This document shows positions 24,588 to 36,233 of a stretch of 64,000 nucleotides of DNA, one piece after another. Source of the stretch: Mugil cephalus (lineage: Eukaryota > Chordata > Actinopteri > Mugiliformes > Mugilidae). The stretch lies in contig NC_061776.1 in the NCBI RefSeq assembly GCF_022458985.1, positions 8,124,379-8,188,378 on the forward strand, read 5' to 3'. Under the pieces are notes generated by a model that worked only from the letters and a program-made list of their open reading frames with translations, was not told where the DNA came from and searched no databases. How positions within the stretch are numbered: position 1 is the stretch's first letter; each line of letters opens with the position of its first letter. The position numbers were made by a program, and so were the translations under genes.

Positions 24588-24767
24588 GTCTCGGGCCGGC
24601 GGTGAGCGGGCTTTACGAGCCCCGCCTCCTCCTCCTCCTCCTCCTCCTCCTCCCGTGCCGCGGTGCTCGCCGACTCCTCCCAGCTGGCTCTTGCGCTCGG
24701 AGATGGACTTGGTGGAGAGAGCCAGGGGCAGCTTGAGCAGGTCAACCTTACTCCTGAGGGAATCTAT
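24588..24767 (-). CDS. vangl2: Candidate N-terminal extension of Vangl2 from an AUA start (long isoform)
   Basis: Directly upstream of the vangl2 ATG, 180 bases (60 codons) are open in the same frame. Reading from ATA at 24767-24765, the protein starts I(or M)DSLRSKVDLLKLPLALS, continues TKSISERKSQLGGVGEHRG, then a glycine run and ARKARSPPARD before the annotated Met. The ATA has A at -3 and G at +4 (AAGATAG), a strong context. The first 35 codons use diverse amino acids and do not look like random UTR. From memory, a longer Vangl2 isoform initiated at a near-cognate AUA codon has been reported in vertebrates; I cannot check that this segment is homologous. There is no upstream stop before the probable acceptor at 24848/24849, so another near-cognate codon is possible. 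Confidence 0.6.
24620..24655 (-). repeat. vangl2: (GGA)n repeat coding a glycine run in the candidate Vangl2 extension
   Basis: On the minus strand nine GGA codons followed by GGC GGG lie in frame with the Vangl2 ATG. If the extension is translated they give an 11-glycine run; otherwise they form a G-rich 5' UTR element about 50 bases from the start codon. Confidence 0.85.
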
Positions 24768-24848
24768 CTTGGAGGCCGATGGGGAGGGGGGCAGGAGAAG
24801 GGGGGGAGGAGGAGGACGCGGGAGGGGACGGGAGAGCGGGAGGGGAGG

Positions 24849-24888
24849 CTACAGAGAGGAGGAGGAGGAGGAGGAGGAGGAGGAGAGG
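24849..24888 (-). promoter_or_regulatory. vangl2: Probable 3' splice site of vangl2 exon 2 with (CTC)n polypyrimidine tract
   Basis: The minus strand reads a run of CTCCTC triplets, then CTCTCTGTAG. This is a strong acceptor, placing the 5' edge of the first coding exon at 24848. The tract is a microsatellite, so its length may vary. A second possible acceptor, CTTCCAG, lies further upstream near 24945. The assignment is inferred. Confidence 0.5.
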
Positions 24889-25555
24889 GGTGGGAGAGGA
24901 TGACGGGTAGGAGAGTGACCGCCAGGGGGAGCTGTGGAGGTTGAGACCTGGAAGAGGGAGAAAAGAGAGTTAAAACCTTTCACACTGTCACTAGTTTCTC
25001 TTTACTTATTTATTTATGACTGAATGAAAATGAACCGAATAGTTATTAACTGAACGTGTAAAACTACAAACACTAACTCTGGCTTCTCCACAGCCTTAAA
25101 TCCGTTACTGCACATTTAACTACGCCCGAAGGAATTTAATTGTTTAAAACCAGAGGACTTAAGATCACACAGAGTTATGTGCGACATTTATAGGGGATGA
25201 TGTCGGCTTTGTGACTTAACTTTACGACTTTGTGGACATTTAATTAAACCAAACCCACAACTTATTATTTATTTATTTATTTAGTTAAAGAACAATGCGA
25301 TTATTTTATCTGCAGCTTCAGCTTCTCATACAGTCCTGATAAATCCACAAGAGTTCCTCAAAGAGTAAAAGTTGCTATTAGAGCTGAAGAAGCTACTTTG
25401 ACGAGCGGCGAAACATCTTCCAGAAACTCTACAACCTCTTTTAGGAAATATTACGACCTGAGTGACAGAAGAGCATCGACCCTCATCTGGAATAAAGGAA
25501 ATATGTGAAACATTAAGACTTGTTTACAGATGAAACCACATCTCGTTAACAGATT

Positions 25556-25560
<5 letters not shown>

Positions 25561-25594
<34 letters not shown>
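25561..25594 (+). repeat. (GT)17 microsatellite
   Basis: Uninterrupted GT dinucleotide run in vangl2 intron 1. Confidence 0.95.
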
Positions 25595-25596
<2 letters not shown>

Positions 25597-25609
25597 TGTC
25601 GGGTTCTTC

Positions 25610-25712
25610 ACTTTGTTTCTTGTTGTAATGTTTTATGTTTTTATTTGCCTGAAACATTTAGGGTTGCATTTTTTTGTAGGAAGAGTGTTATATAAATAAA
25701 GTTTGATTTGAA
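25610..25712 (+). repeat. Fish LINE-like 3' tail
   Basis: Ends with AGTGTTATATAAATAAAGTTTGATTTGAATTG, a tail typical of dispersed non-LTR copies in fish, with a GT microsatellite just upstream. 5'-truncated. Confidence 0.4.
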
Positions 25713-26579
25713 TTGCTGTTCTATTATATGAACACTTGTGACCGACTCTCATTTGTGTTTTATTATTGGTTCTTGTTTTGCCTTTTCAGTTGTATCACTC
25801 TATTCTTTCTTTTGTCTTTTTATTATTATTATTATTTTCTGTTTCTGTCCTGTTCCTGTTCTTTTTTAAAAGAAAAAATCCTTGTTATTTCTTGTTTGTA
25901 TTCACTCCGTTGCCCTGTAATAAAAAATAAATAAAATTAAGCTTTATGTGACAAGTTCTAATGTTAAATTGTATGTAATTAGATCATCACCTCCTCTGTG
26001 GTTCAGTGTGAAAGCAAAAAACACTATATATAAAAAAAATCATAAAATGAGGTGTCATCCTCCTTCTCCTTTATGATCTATGTACCGATTACTTTTACAT
26101 TTCAGTGTTTATTTTTCGGTTTAAATCCGTGACAAACTCAGACCGGTTTGTGACTAATGTTTACTTTCATCACTGACAAGTGTTTTGACTTTCTCCAGCA
26201 GATTAGTAAACAGAAAAGTTCACACGGGGGAGTCACAGCAGTCTGAGGCGACGCGTTAAAGTTGTTTGTTCTGTCAAAATCATCAGCTCCTAATCCACAG
26301 ATATGCAAATCACAGCGATTATTATATAGAATCTATCTGAGTCGTCTTTTATTTATTCTTCCGTGCAACACGTTGGTGCCTGTGGTTGTTTTAAAGTGCT
26401 GGATATCAAACAGTAAATCTGGAAATCTTTTCACTGGAACAAGCAAATGATTTCCTTTAAAACCAACTTTTTTTTTCCAGTCCTATCAGGCTCAGCCCCC
26501 CACCCTCCCTCCCTCCACTGGCTGTGAGCTGTGATCTAAAACACATTAACCCCTGTAAACGTCAGGCTTTGGTTTCACT

Positions 26580-27075
26580 GTGCGAGCTCGCAGAGCGTCT
26601 TCCAGGTCTCGGCTGAGGGTTAATCATCACACGACTGTATCTCCTCTCTCTCCGTCTCGGAGAAGCCGGCTTCAGCCGCCGTTAGTCTGCGACACAATGG
26701 CGGCCATATTGGATTACTGTGTTTTCACAAAACTTGTTTGCCCTCTCCCTCTCCATCTCACATTCCCTCCCTCACGCCCCTCGTCCCCAGGGAAACAGGA
26801 GAGGGGGGAGGAGGGGGGCCTCGCCGCTGCCATGGTGATGAAAGAGGGCGTTCATCTGAAGGGAGGGGGGATTGGAGGCTGACAGTTGCCGTGGAAACCT
26901 GACCTCACGCCGCCCCCGGGGCCACTCCGTCCTGTCACGCCAGAGGAAAAAAATCGCCAAAATAAAAGCTCAGCGTCACACGCTGGTTAATTGATAAAGG
27001 GCGGGCGGGGGCTCGCCCGCCTTTGATTGGCTCTCCGTGGGAAATGGAGAGGGACGGTAGCTGCCACCGACGTGT
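26580..27075. promoter_or_regulatory. vangl2: GC-rich island in vangl2 intron 1, possible internal promoter or enhancer
   Basis: In an otherwise AT-rich intron this stretch has raised GC, a perfect YY1-type site (CACAATGGCGGCCATATTGG), an inverted G/C box (GGCGGGGGCTCGCCCGCC), and a CCAAT box on the minus strand (AGAGCCAATC). It sits about 2 kb upstream of the first vangl2 coding exon. These are promoter-like features; no transcript evidence is available to me. Confidence 0.4.
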
Positions 27076-27422
27076 CACATGGTCCTGATTTTTACTTAAT
27101 GAGGTTTTCATGCTCCTTCGACCGCCATTGTGTTTAAAAATCCACTTCCCTTCAAGTCAAATACTGTACGGATCCGTCTGGCAGAGTTTCTCCACATCAT
27201 ATAAGCCACATACTCTTTTTCTTCCACAGTCTTTGATTCATATTCCTTTCTCTTAAGTGGATGTGCTCCTCGTCTGGGCCTGAAATGCATCAACTTCTTG
27301 TTTTTTTTTTTAACCAGAACAGGGACGATTTAGGAGGCCCAGCAGCCATGTGCAAAACCTCTACAACAAAACGCCAATTTCAAACCACAAAATGCAAATG
27401 ACTCACAGCTGCTTCCTGGTGT

Positions 27423-27423
<1 letters not shown>

Positions 27424-27456
<33 letters not shown>
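27424..27456 (+). repeat. (ATC)n trinucleotide microsatellite
   Basis: About 11 uninterrupted ATC units in vangl2 intron 1. Confidence 0.95.
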
Positions 27457-27984
27457 GAAACAGCTTTTATCTCTGGGAATGAGCAAAAAATCAGGCTCCA
27501 TTTAGAGCCGAACAAAAAATGTCATGATTCATGTGACCACATGTTACAGCTGTGACAGGGAGGAATCTTCACGTCAACCTGACTGGAATTAAACTGAAAA
27601 GGCACATTAAAAAGAAAGACAAGAGCGGGCAGAGGGAGTTTGTGAATAGTTTCACATGGAGGAGCAGCTTTAAGTGGAGCTCCTCGGCATAAATACGTGT
27701 GGACAGTAAGCAGAGAGGACTGAAAAGATTCCCAGGCACACCGCATTCTTTTTAGACGCGCAACAGACCGAATCTAAACAGTGTCTTAATCTAAAGGCTG
27801 GAACCAGCTCTCCCAGACAGAGACACGTCCCAAATCACAATCAGAACAATCCTCTCCGGCTTTAACCTTGATCCAACCACCTCGTAAAACAACAATTAAG
27901 CAACTAGAGCAGAGGGAGCGAAAGATGAAGGAGCGATGTTTTATTTTAGGAATGCCATTTAACCCTGTGCAGTGGGGCCGGGGT

Positions 27985-28616
27985 GGTGCACCGGTTCACA
28001 CCGAATACCGGTATTTTTTTTACCGTTATGATATGAATTTTTAATATACCGGCATATTTGATTACACAGCGTTCAGAACAAAGCGCCCGCAAGACAATCA
28101 ACCATTTTCATTGTAGCGCCTGCGTCACTGCGAGGTGTGGTGAAGATGGAAAGGTCTAAAAAAACACGAAAAACAGGTGCCATGTCTTTTGTTTGGGTTT
28201 TTTATAGGGTGACCAGACGTCCCCGATTTCTGGGGACAGTCCCCGTTTTGGATGATGTGTCCCCCTGCTTAAGCTGTCCTCGAAAATGTCCCCAATTTTA
28301 GCTTTTTATGAATGAGAAAAAAAAAATGTTGCACGCATACTACAAATATTACGGTAGCCAGTCCCACTTCTATTGACATCACAGACATAGCAGTTTAAAT
28401 GTGTATAAATATGTCAAAATACATGAAGCTGTGATTGTCTGTTTCTTCATTTCATTTTTATAACATTTAATTCTTTTTTTTTTTCATCTACTGTAAATGT
28501 CCCCACATCAGCAATAAATAGTAAAATAGTCCATCCTTGGTCAATCCATTGCATTAATTCCTTTCCCAACCAGTAGAAAATGTTGTGAACCATCAGAATT
28601 TTGAAATATACCGTGA
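27985..28616 (+). mobile_element. hAT-like non-autonomous element, copy 1
   Basis: It begins with ACCGGTTCACACCGAATACCGG, followed by TGTGGTGAAGATGGAAAGG, GGGTGACCAGACGTCCCCG and GAAAATGTTGTGAACC, and ends with AAATATACCGTGACC. A second copy at 61121-61706 shares most of this. There is no open reading frame for a transposase. The accession-like ends (tatACCGG and ATACCG) hint at hAT, but this is inference. Confidence 0.55.
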
Positions 28617-29268
28617 CCATATACATACATGATCACATGATGTGTGTTTGTGTCCAGATAATTGACAAGATGACCGCCAGCTCTGTGAATCAGACAAAAA
28701 CATGCAGCGCGTATAGGGTCCACATGGATCTACATACTTTAGGGAGCAATTACTGGGGCCGAGAATAGACGTCTAGATCTCTCCTGGTGACCTCTAAGAG
28801 TGGACGACAAACCTCGTGGGAAAGAGCAAACACTGGAGTGATAACTTCAAGGCTTGTTGAGTGGGCGGCACACTACAAGAGCAGCAAATGGAAACCTATT
28901 TAAATGCGTCGATGACCTTACAATATGAGATTCTAGTGATGTGTGATAGAGTTCATTCTACGATAATGCGCCCGTTAGACTTTGGCCTGATAGTGGTACA
29001 ACGTGACGAGGTAAAGGCAATTAAAAGCAACAAATCTTGAGATGCTTCGCACGGATTGGTTGAACCCAATAACTGTATCCAACCGCTGAACGACAAAAAC
29101 CGAACAGGTATAGCTGGTTTTCATTGTTGCTCCATTCGGTTAGTAATGAGGTTTATCTTCATCATTTATCATCTTGAGTTATTCAAACGTGACAAAAGAG
29201 GCAAAGTCGTCCTTATGATGCATCGAAAAAAAAAACTTTTGATGGGTAGATACTTGATTTAATTAGAA

Positions 29269-29270
29269 TC

Positions 29271-29347
<77 letters not shown>

Positions 29348-29500
29348 TAGCGGTTAGATAGAGTTAGACAGCTACATAGATGGGTTAGGTCAGATAGATA
29401 GCTAGATAGTTGAGCTAGATAGTCGAGTTAGATTAGATAGCTAGCTAGCCAGATAGCTAGCTGGATAGATAGCTGAGCTAGCTAGATAGCTAGCTCAACT

Positions 29501-29554
<54 letters not shown>

Positions 29555-29600
29555 GAGTTACAAAGATAGCTAGAAAGCTAGCTAGCTAGCTAGATAGACT
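29269..29600 (+). repeat. Compound GATA microsatellite array
   Basis: A pure TAGA/GATA run of about 78 bases (29269-29346), a degenerate middle built of GATAGCTAGCTA variants, then a second pure run (about 29501-29555) followed by AGCTAGCTAGC. It is the largest simple-sequence array in the window and lies in vangl2 intron 1. Confidence 0.95.
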
Positions 29601-32600
29601 TCTTTCCTTTTACTCTGGAGACCTGACATCATCATTGTCAGCATTGTCCTCTATGTCACAAAAAAACAAACTACATTTGACCCGTTATCCACATAATGAG
29701 ACACACATGGTACAAAAGCAGACTTTGAAAGGGGAGCCTCCATGAGGCCAACAAAGACACGACTAAACAAAAGGCGTTGGTTCTCTACTTTTTAACTTGG
29801 ATCAAACCCATTTTCTGATCAGATTCTGGTGTGAGACAGTTTCTAAGAGTCCAGCGATGCCTGTGGTTCAGAAAGCTGTACGTTGGGTAAGAAATGGTAG
29901 ATGCTGTTCCCTCTGTGCACACATCCCTGACCCTTACACTTTGAAATAAGCCTGGCTGCCTCCGCGTCGGCCTCTTAGTGATAATATGACAGAACACTTG
30001 ATCTACAAAGGTGTGGCCCTCTAGTGAGATGGATAAGGTTTCCTATTCATCCCAACTGCCCCGTGCCCTACTTCATGGACTCTTCTGGTCGACTTCATTC
30101 AGCAGATTCATGTTAAATACAGATCATTTAAAATAAAGGCATCTGAATAGAAGTGATCGCTTAAGCCCATTCTGTGAAAACACAATTTATATCTGGGTGT
30201 AATTTCTGATCTGCCTCTTTAGTCTAACGGGTTCTTTTCTTTTCTCAAGACTCGTCTATTGTTCCTGGGAAACCGTTGTTAACTAAACAGTGGTGAGATT
30301 ATTTTTCCCTTTCTTCTTTTAAAGAAAAACACTTGACTCTTTCATTTGATTGATTTCTAAACAAGTGTTTACATATAGTTCTTAAATGAATTCAACAGAG
30401 GACCCCGTAGGAGGCCAGGCCAGCGATCTGTGTGTGTGTGGGTGGTCTGAGATTAAACAGTGATGATGTTGGGCTTCAGGTGCACCGATGCCACGGATGG
30501 CTGGTTTTATGGCTTGGGCCACAGGAAGCGCAAAGTCGTTAAATATGCGCCGTCAACTGAGAGTCAAGATAAGGGTTTACTCCAAAAACATAAGCACAAA
30601 CACATTCAGTAGGATTTGTAAGAAACCGAAACCTTAATTAAACAGACAAACTCAACTCGTTCAATTCTGGTTTTTATTTTTTTAACTTTCTATTATGATC
30701 AGTTAAGTGATAGTTTCAACTTTCAACCACATGGTTCAACACTTTTATCCAGATTTCAACACAGAAGGTTGTGAAAGATAATCTGAGGTACATCTGCAGA
30801 TCCAGAATCCTAACACAGCAGCATAACTGATCCCAAGTAACACTTGTTAAGAAGCTTTTTTTAGTGACTAGTGTTAGAAATCAGGCTTCACTATGTCCGA
30901 TGCTCTGTTCACACTAGCAATGAGGGAACGACAACTTACAACACATTTTCAGAGGAAGCCGGTGTGCTCTGGTGCAGAGACACGACAAGCCACTCGTGTG
31001 CTTTACCAGTTCACATGTCATATATAGTTAGTTCCTATTCCAAACAAGCCCGTTGTCGTCAGCACTCAAGCGTGAACGAACTGTAAACGCAACCATAGCA
31101 ACAACCTTTATTGCAGTTTCTCTAATGGCCACTAGATGCTGGCCCCAAAAACTGAGTCAACTGAGTCCCCGTAAACGTCCGTTTTAACCCTTTAAAGGGC
31201 AAGGAACCAAATTTGGCAACTTCCACAAGCATTTTAAATCTTGTCCTAGTGCCTCTCAGTGAGGTTTAGAAGCATGTGGTTTTCACTCAGCCAATCAGAG
31301 AAGATCAAGGAAGCGTTCTCAGGTCAAATCAGGGTCACGTGTGGTTCAACAAGGTCCACCTCTGCATGAACTCTGAGCGTAACTGCTGCATTAGGTACCA
31401 CAAAGAAGTGTACTAATCTAGTCGTCTAATTTGACAATGTGTATATTGGCATTGACAGCTTTTACATTCTGATGGTCAAAAAAATGAACATGTTTACATT
31501 TTCTTACCACTCAAGGACAGGAAACCATATGTGGTAAATTCATTAATCTTGATTTTCTCCATGAAAATAATGATAACACTAGTATTTCAACTAGTGCTCT
31601 ATAAGGGGTTAAAAGGAGTTGAAGTAAACATGCTTAGAAGCCTTAGCAAAACAATCTCTTTGGCCAATTTCTCAATTTCTATCAATTGTATGTTTTTTGG
31701 TCTTTTTCTGGTCAAATTATATCAAGACTTCAGGTTATTCATGGAATTCCACTTATTATTGATTTTACATTATGGTTAAGTGCCACGTGTGGGGAATACT
31801 AAATCCGTTTGGTCCAACTTTATTTTCCAATCCGTCACCAACTTTTGTCCACACTAAACCAATTCTGACAAAATATTTTAACTAAAAGCGGAGTGAGGCC
31901 TCGTCAAGATGGTGCCGGCCAGACCCACGACTCACTGGGCTTCTTTTTGGTTCTTCAGTAGGTCCATATGTGACATTACAACAAGTTGGTTCATCTTTAT
32001 ATACAGTTTATGGCATGGCCACACACTAACGCCACTACGTTACCAGAGATCCCACAAAAACACGAGTTCAGCTACAGCAAACACTTAGATGGTTAGCAGT
32101 GAAGAGCCAGAACTCGCAGCCCAATGGCTGCCAAATTTACATGACACTAAACATGCACTGCTGCGGGCCAATTCCTTTTTTATTTTCGACATTTGCTTTT
32201 ACACATTTGTAGCCTTATGATCTCATATCCCTGCCAAACAGCTTTCAGTTTAAAACCAAGTGAAGGTCTCGTCATTAAGTTCACAGCGTTCATGCTCCAC
32301 AGACAGCATCATCAAACCATCAAATAAAACCCAAACCACATCGAGTCACTCAAAACAAGCAGATGTCAGCTTTTACAGCCTCCATTTTTGCCCCCAAAGG
32401 CAAAAAAAAGAAGAAAAAAGAAAGAAATCAAGCTGTCATTGAACATTTTTTGGAGCTGCTGGCACCGGGACAGCAGCTGTCAGTAGTGGAAAAGCAAGCT
32501 GGGACATCTCTGCAATGACCAGCTCCCCTCCACAGCCATTTGAGGCCTGATATGCCAACTGTGAAAATAACGCACACACACACACACACAAGCTCAGTCT

Positions 32601-33726
32601 ACCAGGGCCACACACACACACACACACACACACATCACAGCGCTGATCACCACCCACGGTCGCCTGCGACAACATCAGTAAAACCAGCGGAAAACAAGAC
32701 AACTGCTACCGTCATGATCGCGCACACATGGCCAGCGAACCAGAGCAGGTGTGCGTGCACACGAGGCCGGCCGGGGTGTGGTCGAGCCATCAGGCCCTCG
32801 GATTCAAAGGGAGCCCCGCACACATTTGTCCTCTCGTATCCAAAACTAAACAGTGCGCAGACACAGGAAGTGGCTCAACGAGCTGAGCTGAGCCGAGATG
32901 GATGTGGTTCACTAGTGGCTGGTCTCAGAGCCAAAGGAAGCAATTACTTTTGCTGCGGCATAATCTGCTGATTATAATTCACTCTGTTTGGTCTATAAAG
33001 TGTCAGAAGTTGTAGTCGGAGTAGAGGAGGGTTAAAGATGTCCAAATGAAAGAGCACGCAAAGTAGAATTTGTAAGTTTTGGAGGGGGGATTTTTCGGTT
33101 AAAGAAATGATAAAATGTAAAGTAGAGTATGATTTATTTAAAAAACAGCATGACGGTTTGATGGTTGACAGATGTCATACATTTCATTGGAGACTATTCT
33201 TTTTTAAAAACAATGGAAACCAATACAATGCTGACATCTTAATTTATCTCTGAATGATGGATGAACTGATGACACATCGACAGAAGAAGAAGTCCAAATT
33301 ATTTGTTGTTTAAGTGGTGAAAAACTATTTTCTTGATTCTCTAATGTGCAGCTATCGAGCCATAATAAAAAAAAGAAAGAAAAGAACGTCGCTGTGTTTT
33401 CAGGCACGTCATGGCGACTGGAAACATCCTAACGTGTGAGCTTCCTGGAAAAATGAAACTCCAACGTGTTTGTTTATCATGTAATTTTATAGCTCTTAGT
33501 TCCCATTTTCTACCATTTACCGAATCAGACATTAAATCTCGGTTTGCACGGTGATAATGTCGATTATTCTGGGTTTTAATGTTTATTTAAAAGTAAGAGA
33601 AGTGGGAGGTAAGATGAGGTAAAACTCTTTTCTCAGGGATTTGAGTGAATTGACTCTTTAAGAATAAAGACATACCAGATATCAAGCCCTGACATGTTCG
33701 GTCCGTTAGTTTAGTCAGAAAAAGCG
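29601..33726. other. vangl2 intron 1, no gene seen
   Basis: AT-rich unique sequence with two AC runs (32572-32590 and 32610-32632). None of the open frames here shows family similarity, coding codon usage or splice sites. NHLH1, which lies near VANGL2 in human, would appear as a single helix-loop-helix frame and is not present. Confidence 0.55.
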
Positions 33727-33858
33727 ATTTTTTAATACTAATTTTAATTTAAATTTGTATGAAAAAAACGTCTGATCAACCACAGATATTGCGACCTCCC
33801 TGCAGTATCTCCGCGGACCCCCGTAGGGGTCACAGACCTCCTGTTGAAGACCTACGGT
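33727..33858 (+). mobile_element. GGGGTCTTCAAC-family element, copy 3 (right part)
   Basis: Shares TTAATTTAAATTTGTATG, CTGATCAACCACAGATATTGCG, CTGCAGTATCTCCGCGGACCCCC and AGGGGTCACAGACC, and ends CTCCTGTTGAAGACCTACGG. It lacks the left half. It lies in vangl2 intron 1. Confidence 0.65.
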
Positions 33859-34615
33859 TTGTGGGAAAATGTCAAACATTTGCTTCGGAAACGAGACACT
33901 GTTATGTCATTTTTGCTTTAATACGTTGAAAGTTGAATATTATTATGTGTAAGATGGAGACACTTCACATTTACTGGCAATTTTTTTAAACCTAAAAGTA
34001 ACAAACCAGAAATTAAAGATGAATAAATACATAAATAGCCTCTGACAAACAAGTGACAACGTACAATTTAAACTTAATAATCATTCCACAGAGGCTAAGT
34101 GCATGAGTGGATAAATCATTTCATGTGAAGGGGCTCTAATTATTATTGTTTCTTGTGGTTTGAGTGTCGCATTACTGTAATATTCCTCCCTCTGAGCCTC
34201 TGCTGTGTTTATGTCCTGTATTATCACTGAAACACCCCCCAACAGGAAGCATCTAAACAGCACCAGAGAAGAACTACAAACTGATATTACTGTGCAGAAA
34301 AAAAAAGAAGAAAGAAAGAAAGTAAGATCGTCCCTTATTTCCAGTCTGAACTTCTATAACTCCTAAAACCCTGCGTGTTTGCCGCAAACTCACTGAGGCT
34401 GAGGTAATCAGGGGCCTGTTTCGGCTCCAGCAACATTATCCCGTTTCAGTTTGAATTTCAGCCCCTTAAAAACACACATTTTCAGCCGCTGCCTGCGGTT
34501 TACATGGGCCAAGAGTCACACCGCATCAATAATTCAACAACACTCCACATGCACAAAAGAGGCGAGCCAAAAAAATGAATATATAAATAAATAAAAACAA
34601 AAGGAGCTAACTTAC

Positions 34616-35480
34616 TGCGAGGAGCCGGATCATTTAGGGCGACTATAAAGACTTGTGCGACCTACAAAATGAAAAAAAAAAAAAAAAAAAAAGGAGGGTG
34701 TTGTAGAAATGCAGGACAATGGGAGACTCCCAGGCCCCACCGGCCGCGTCCTGATGCCAAAAATTATCCAAACTGATCCCTTCTTTTTTCGACCCCTTCT
34801 CCTTTTCCCGACGCCTTCACTTGTAAATGAATGGACGCTCTCAGATCCTTCAGCGAAAGGGGGCAATTCAAAACCTTCGGCCTACAATCAAACTGGACGC
34901 GCGTATTCTTCCTTCCAGGCGCATCTCTCTCTCTCCCTGTTTCCTTTTTATCTCCTGCTTCACGGAGGCACGGACGCGCTTCCTCACGCGTTTTCAGGAT
35001 CGGTCCACAGAGCTACGTGGCCTCCGTGAGAGCAACAATAGGGGCCGATGAGGGTCCTAAACTTCCCTGCGGTTTCACAAAAAAAAAAAAAAAAAAAAAA
35101 AGCGACCATCGCGTCCTCTCGACTATTGTTTGGGGGAAACCGGAGATCTCCGGCGGCGCACCAAATCCTCCTCTCCGTCCGCGTTAACGCGGCGCACATG
35201 CACACGTAACCCCCCACCACCAACACCACCACCACCAGGAGCAGCGACGTCTCAACACATTTTTCCACAGAAGAGAAAAAAAAAAATGCTACTCACTTAT
35301 TATTCCGGATTGTTCATTCAAGGTATTTTCTCACTTTCCACTTTCTTTCCACGGAGCCGTAGCAGCGTGCGCCCCGCCTCCGCTCCAGTTTGGCCCCTCC
35401 TCTGGTTTCCCCCCTGGGGGGGAGGTGGATGGGTGGCGAGGGGGGGGGGGGGGGGAACAGGGCCTGTGAAACGGTGTGGT
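34616..35480 (-). promoter_or_regulatory. vangl2: Probable vangl2 promoter and non-coding exon 1
   Basis: The minus strand has CTCGCA followed by a perfect GTAAGT donor at 34615-34614, and the region up to about 35480 is CpG-rich (GACGCG, CTCACGCG, CGGCGGCGC, AACGCGGCGC). No open reading frame of known family starts here. This fits a 5' UTR first exon joined to the coding exon near 24.8 kb across an intron of about 10 kb, as mammalian VANGL2 also has a non-coding first exon. The transcription start cannot be placed exactly. Poly(A) and poly(G) runs at 34675-34692, 35081-35101 and 35440-35455 interrupt it. Confidence 0.5.
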
Positions 35481-36233
35481 TGAGCCACAGCGCATTTATT
35501 ACCACTCTGTGATGTGATATTTCACTCACTGAAAAGAGAAGAGGGGGGTAGAGTGAACCGCAGACAAGAGTGAGCTTTTAAAAAGCGAGGAGCCATCAAG
35601 GAGGAAGGAAGCGTTTTAGGAATCTGGACCAGAAGTCGATTTTAATAGAATTTATTATTATAATAATAATAATAAAAAAAAAACTTTGTTAAGCAAAGAA
35701 ACACAAAATCACTTTTATGTAGCATGAAACCTACAATACATAAATGGATTCTGATCTAAATTATTCCCACTTGAAGCATTTATACTTATTATCTGGTACA
35801 TTTTAAACACCCCTTTTTCACATTTTCACCCTTAAATGATGAAGTTATAATCCTGACAGTGTAAGTCAGACTTGGATTTGTTCTTTTTTTCAGTTGGACT
35901 GGGTTTCTAAATGTGTTTTGCATAGGTGAGATGCGTTGGTTGACATGTAGTTGCATGTCCCATCACTTCTTACCTACTGCTGTTGGCTAGGCTAGTTAGC
36001 TGACTGCTAGCTGACTGCTAACCTGCTGGTCGGTTTTTCAGTTGGACTGGGCTCCTTAATGTGTTTTGCCTCCGATCTTGGCACAATTGATTGTAACATC
36101 TCATCCTGTGTAATAATGACTGCATTTAAAATCATGCTAGTTAGTTAACAGTTATTTAACAGCCTAAACTGGGCCCAACCTCTAAATCAATGTGATGTAA
36201 AACATTAACCAGGTAAGTGGTGCATTAGAGCAG

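Noticed and set aside
24509-24903. Open frames rich in Glu or Pro around the vangl2 start exon
   Set aside because: They arise from the (GGA)n/(CTC)n repeats read in wrong frames or strand; only the frame joined to the vangl2 ATG has a non-repetitive sequence.
29269-29600. Regular array that could look like a CRISPR
   Set aside because: The unit is a 4-base GATA with no spacers, and the window is a vertebrate genome.
32540-32971. 143-residue open frame with His-Thr repeats
   Set aside because: Built on AC microsatellites and low-complexity sequence, with no family similarity or splice context.
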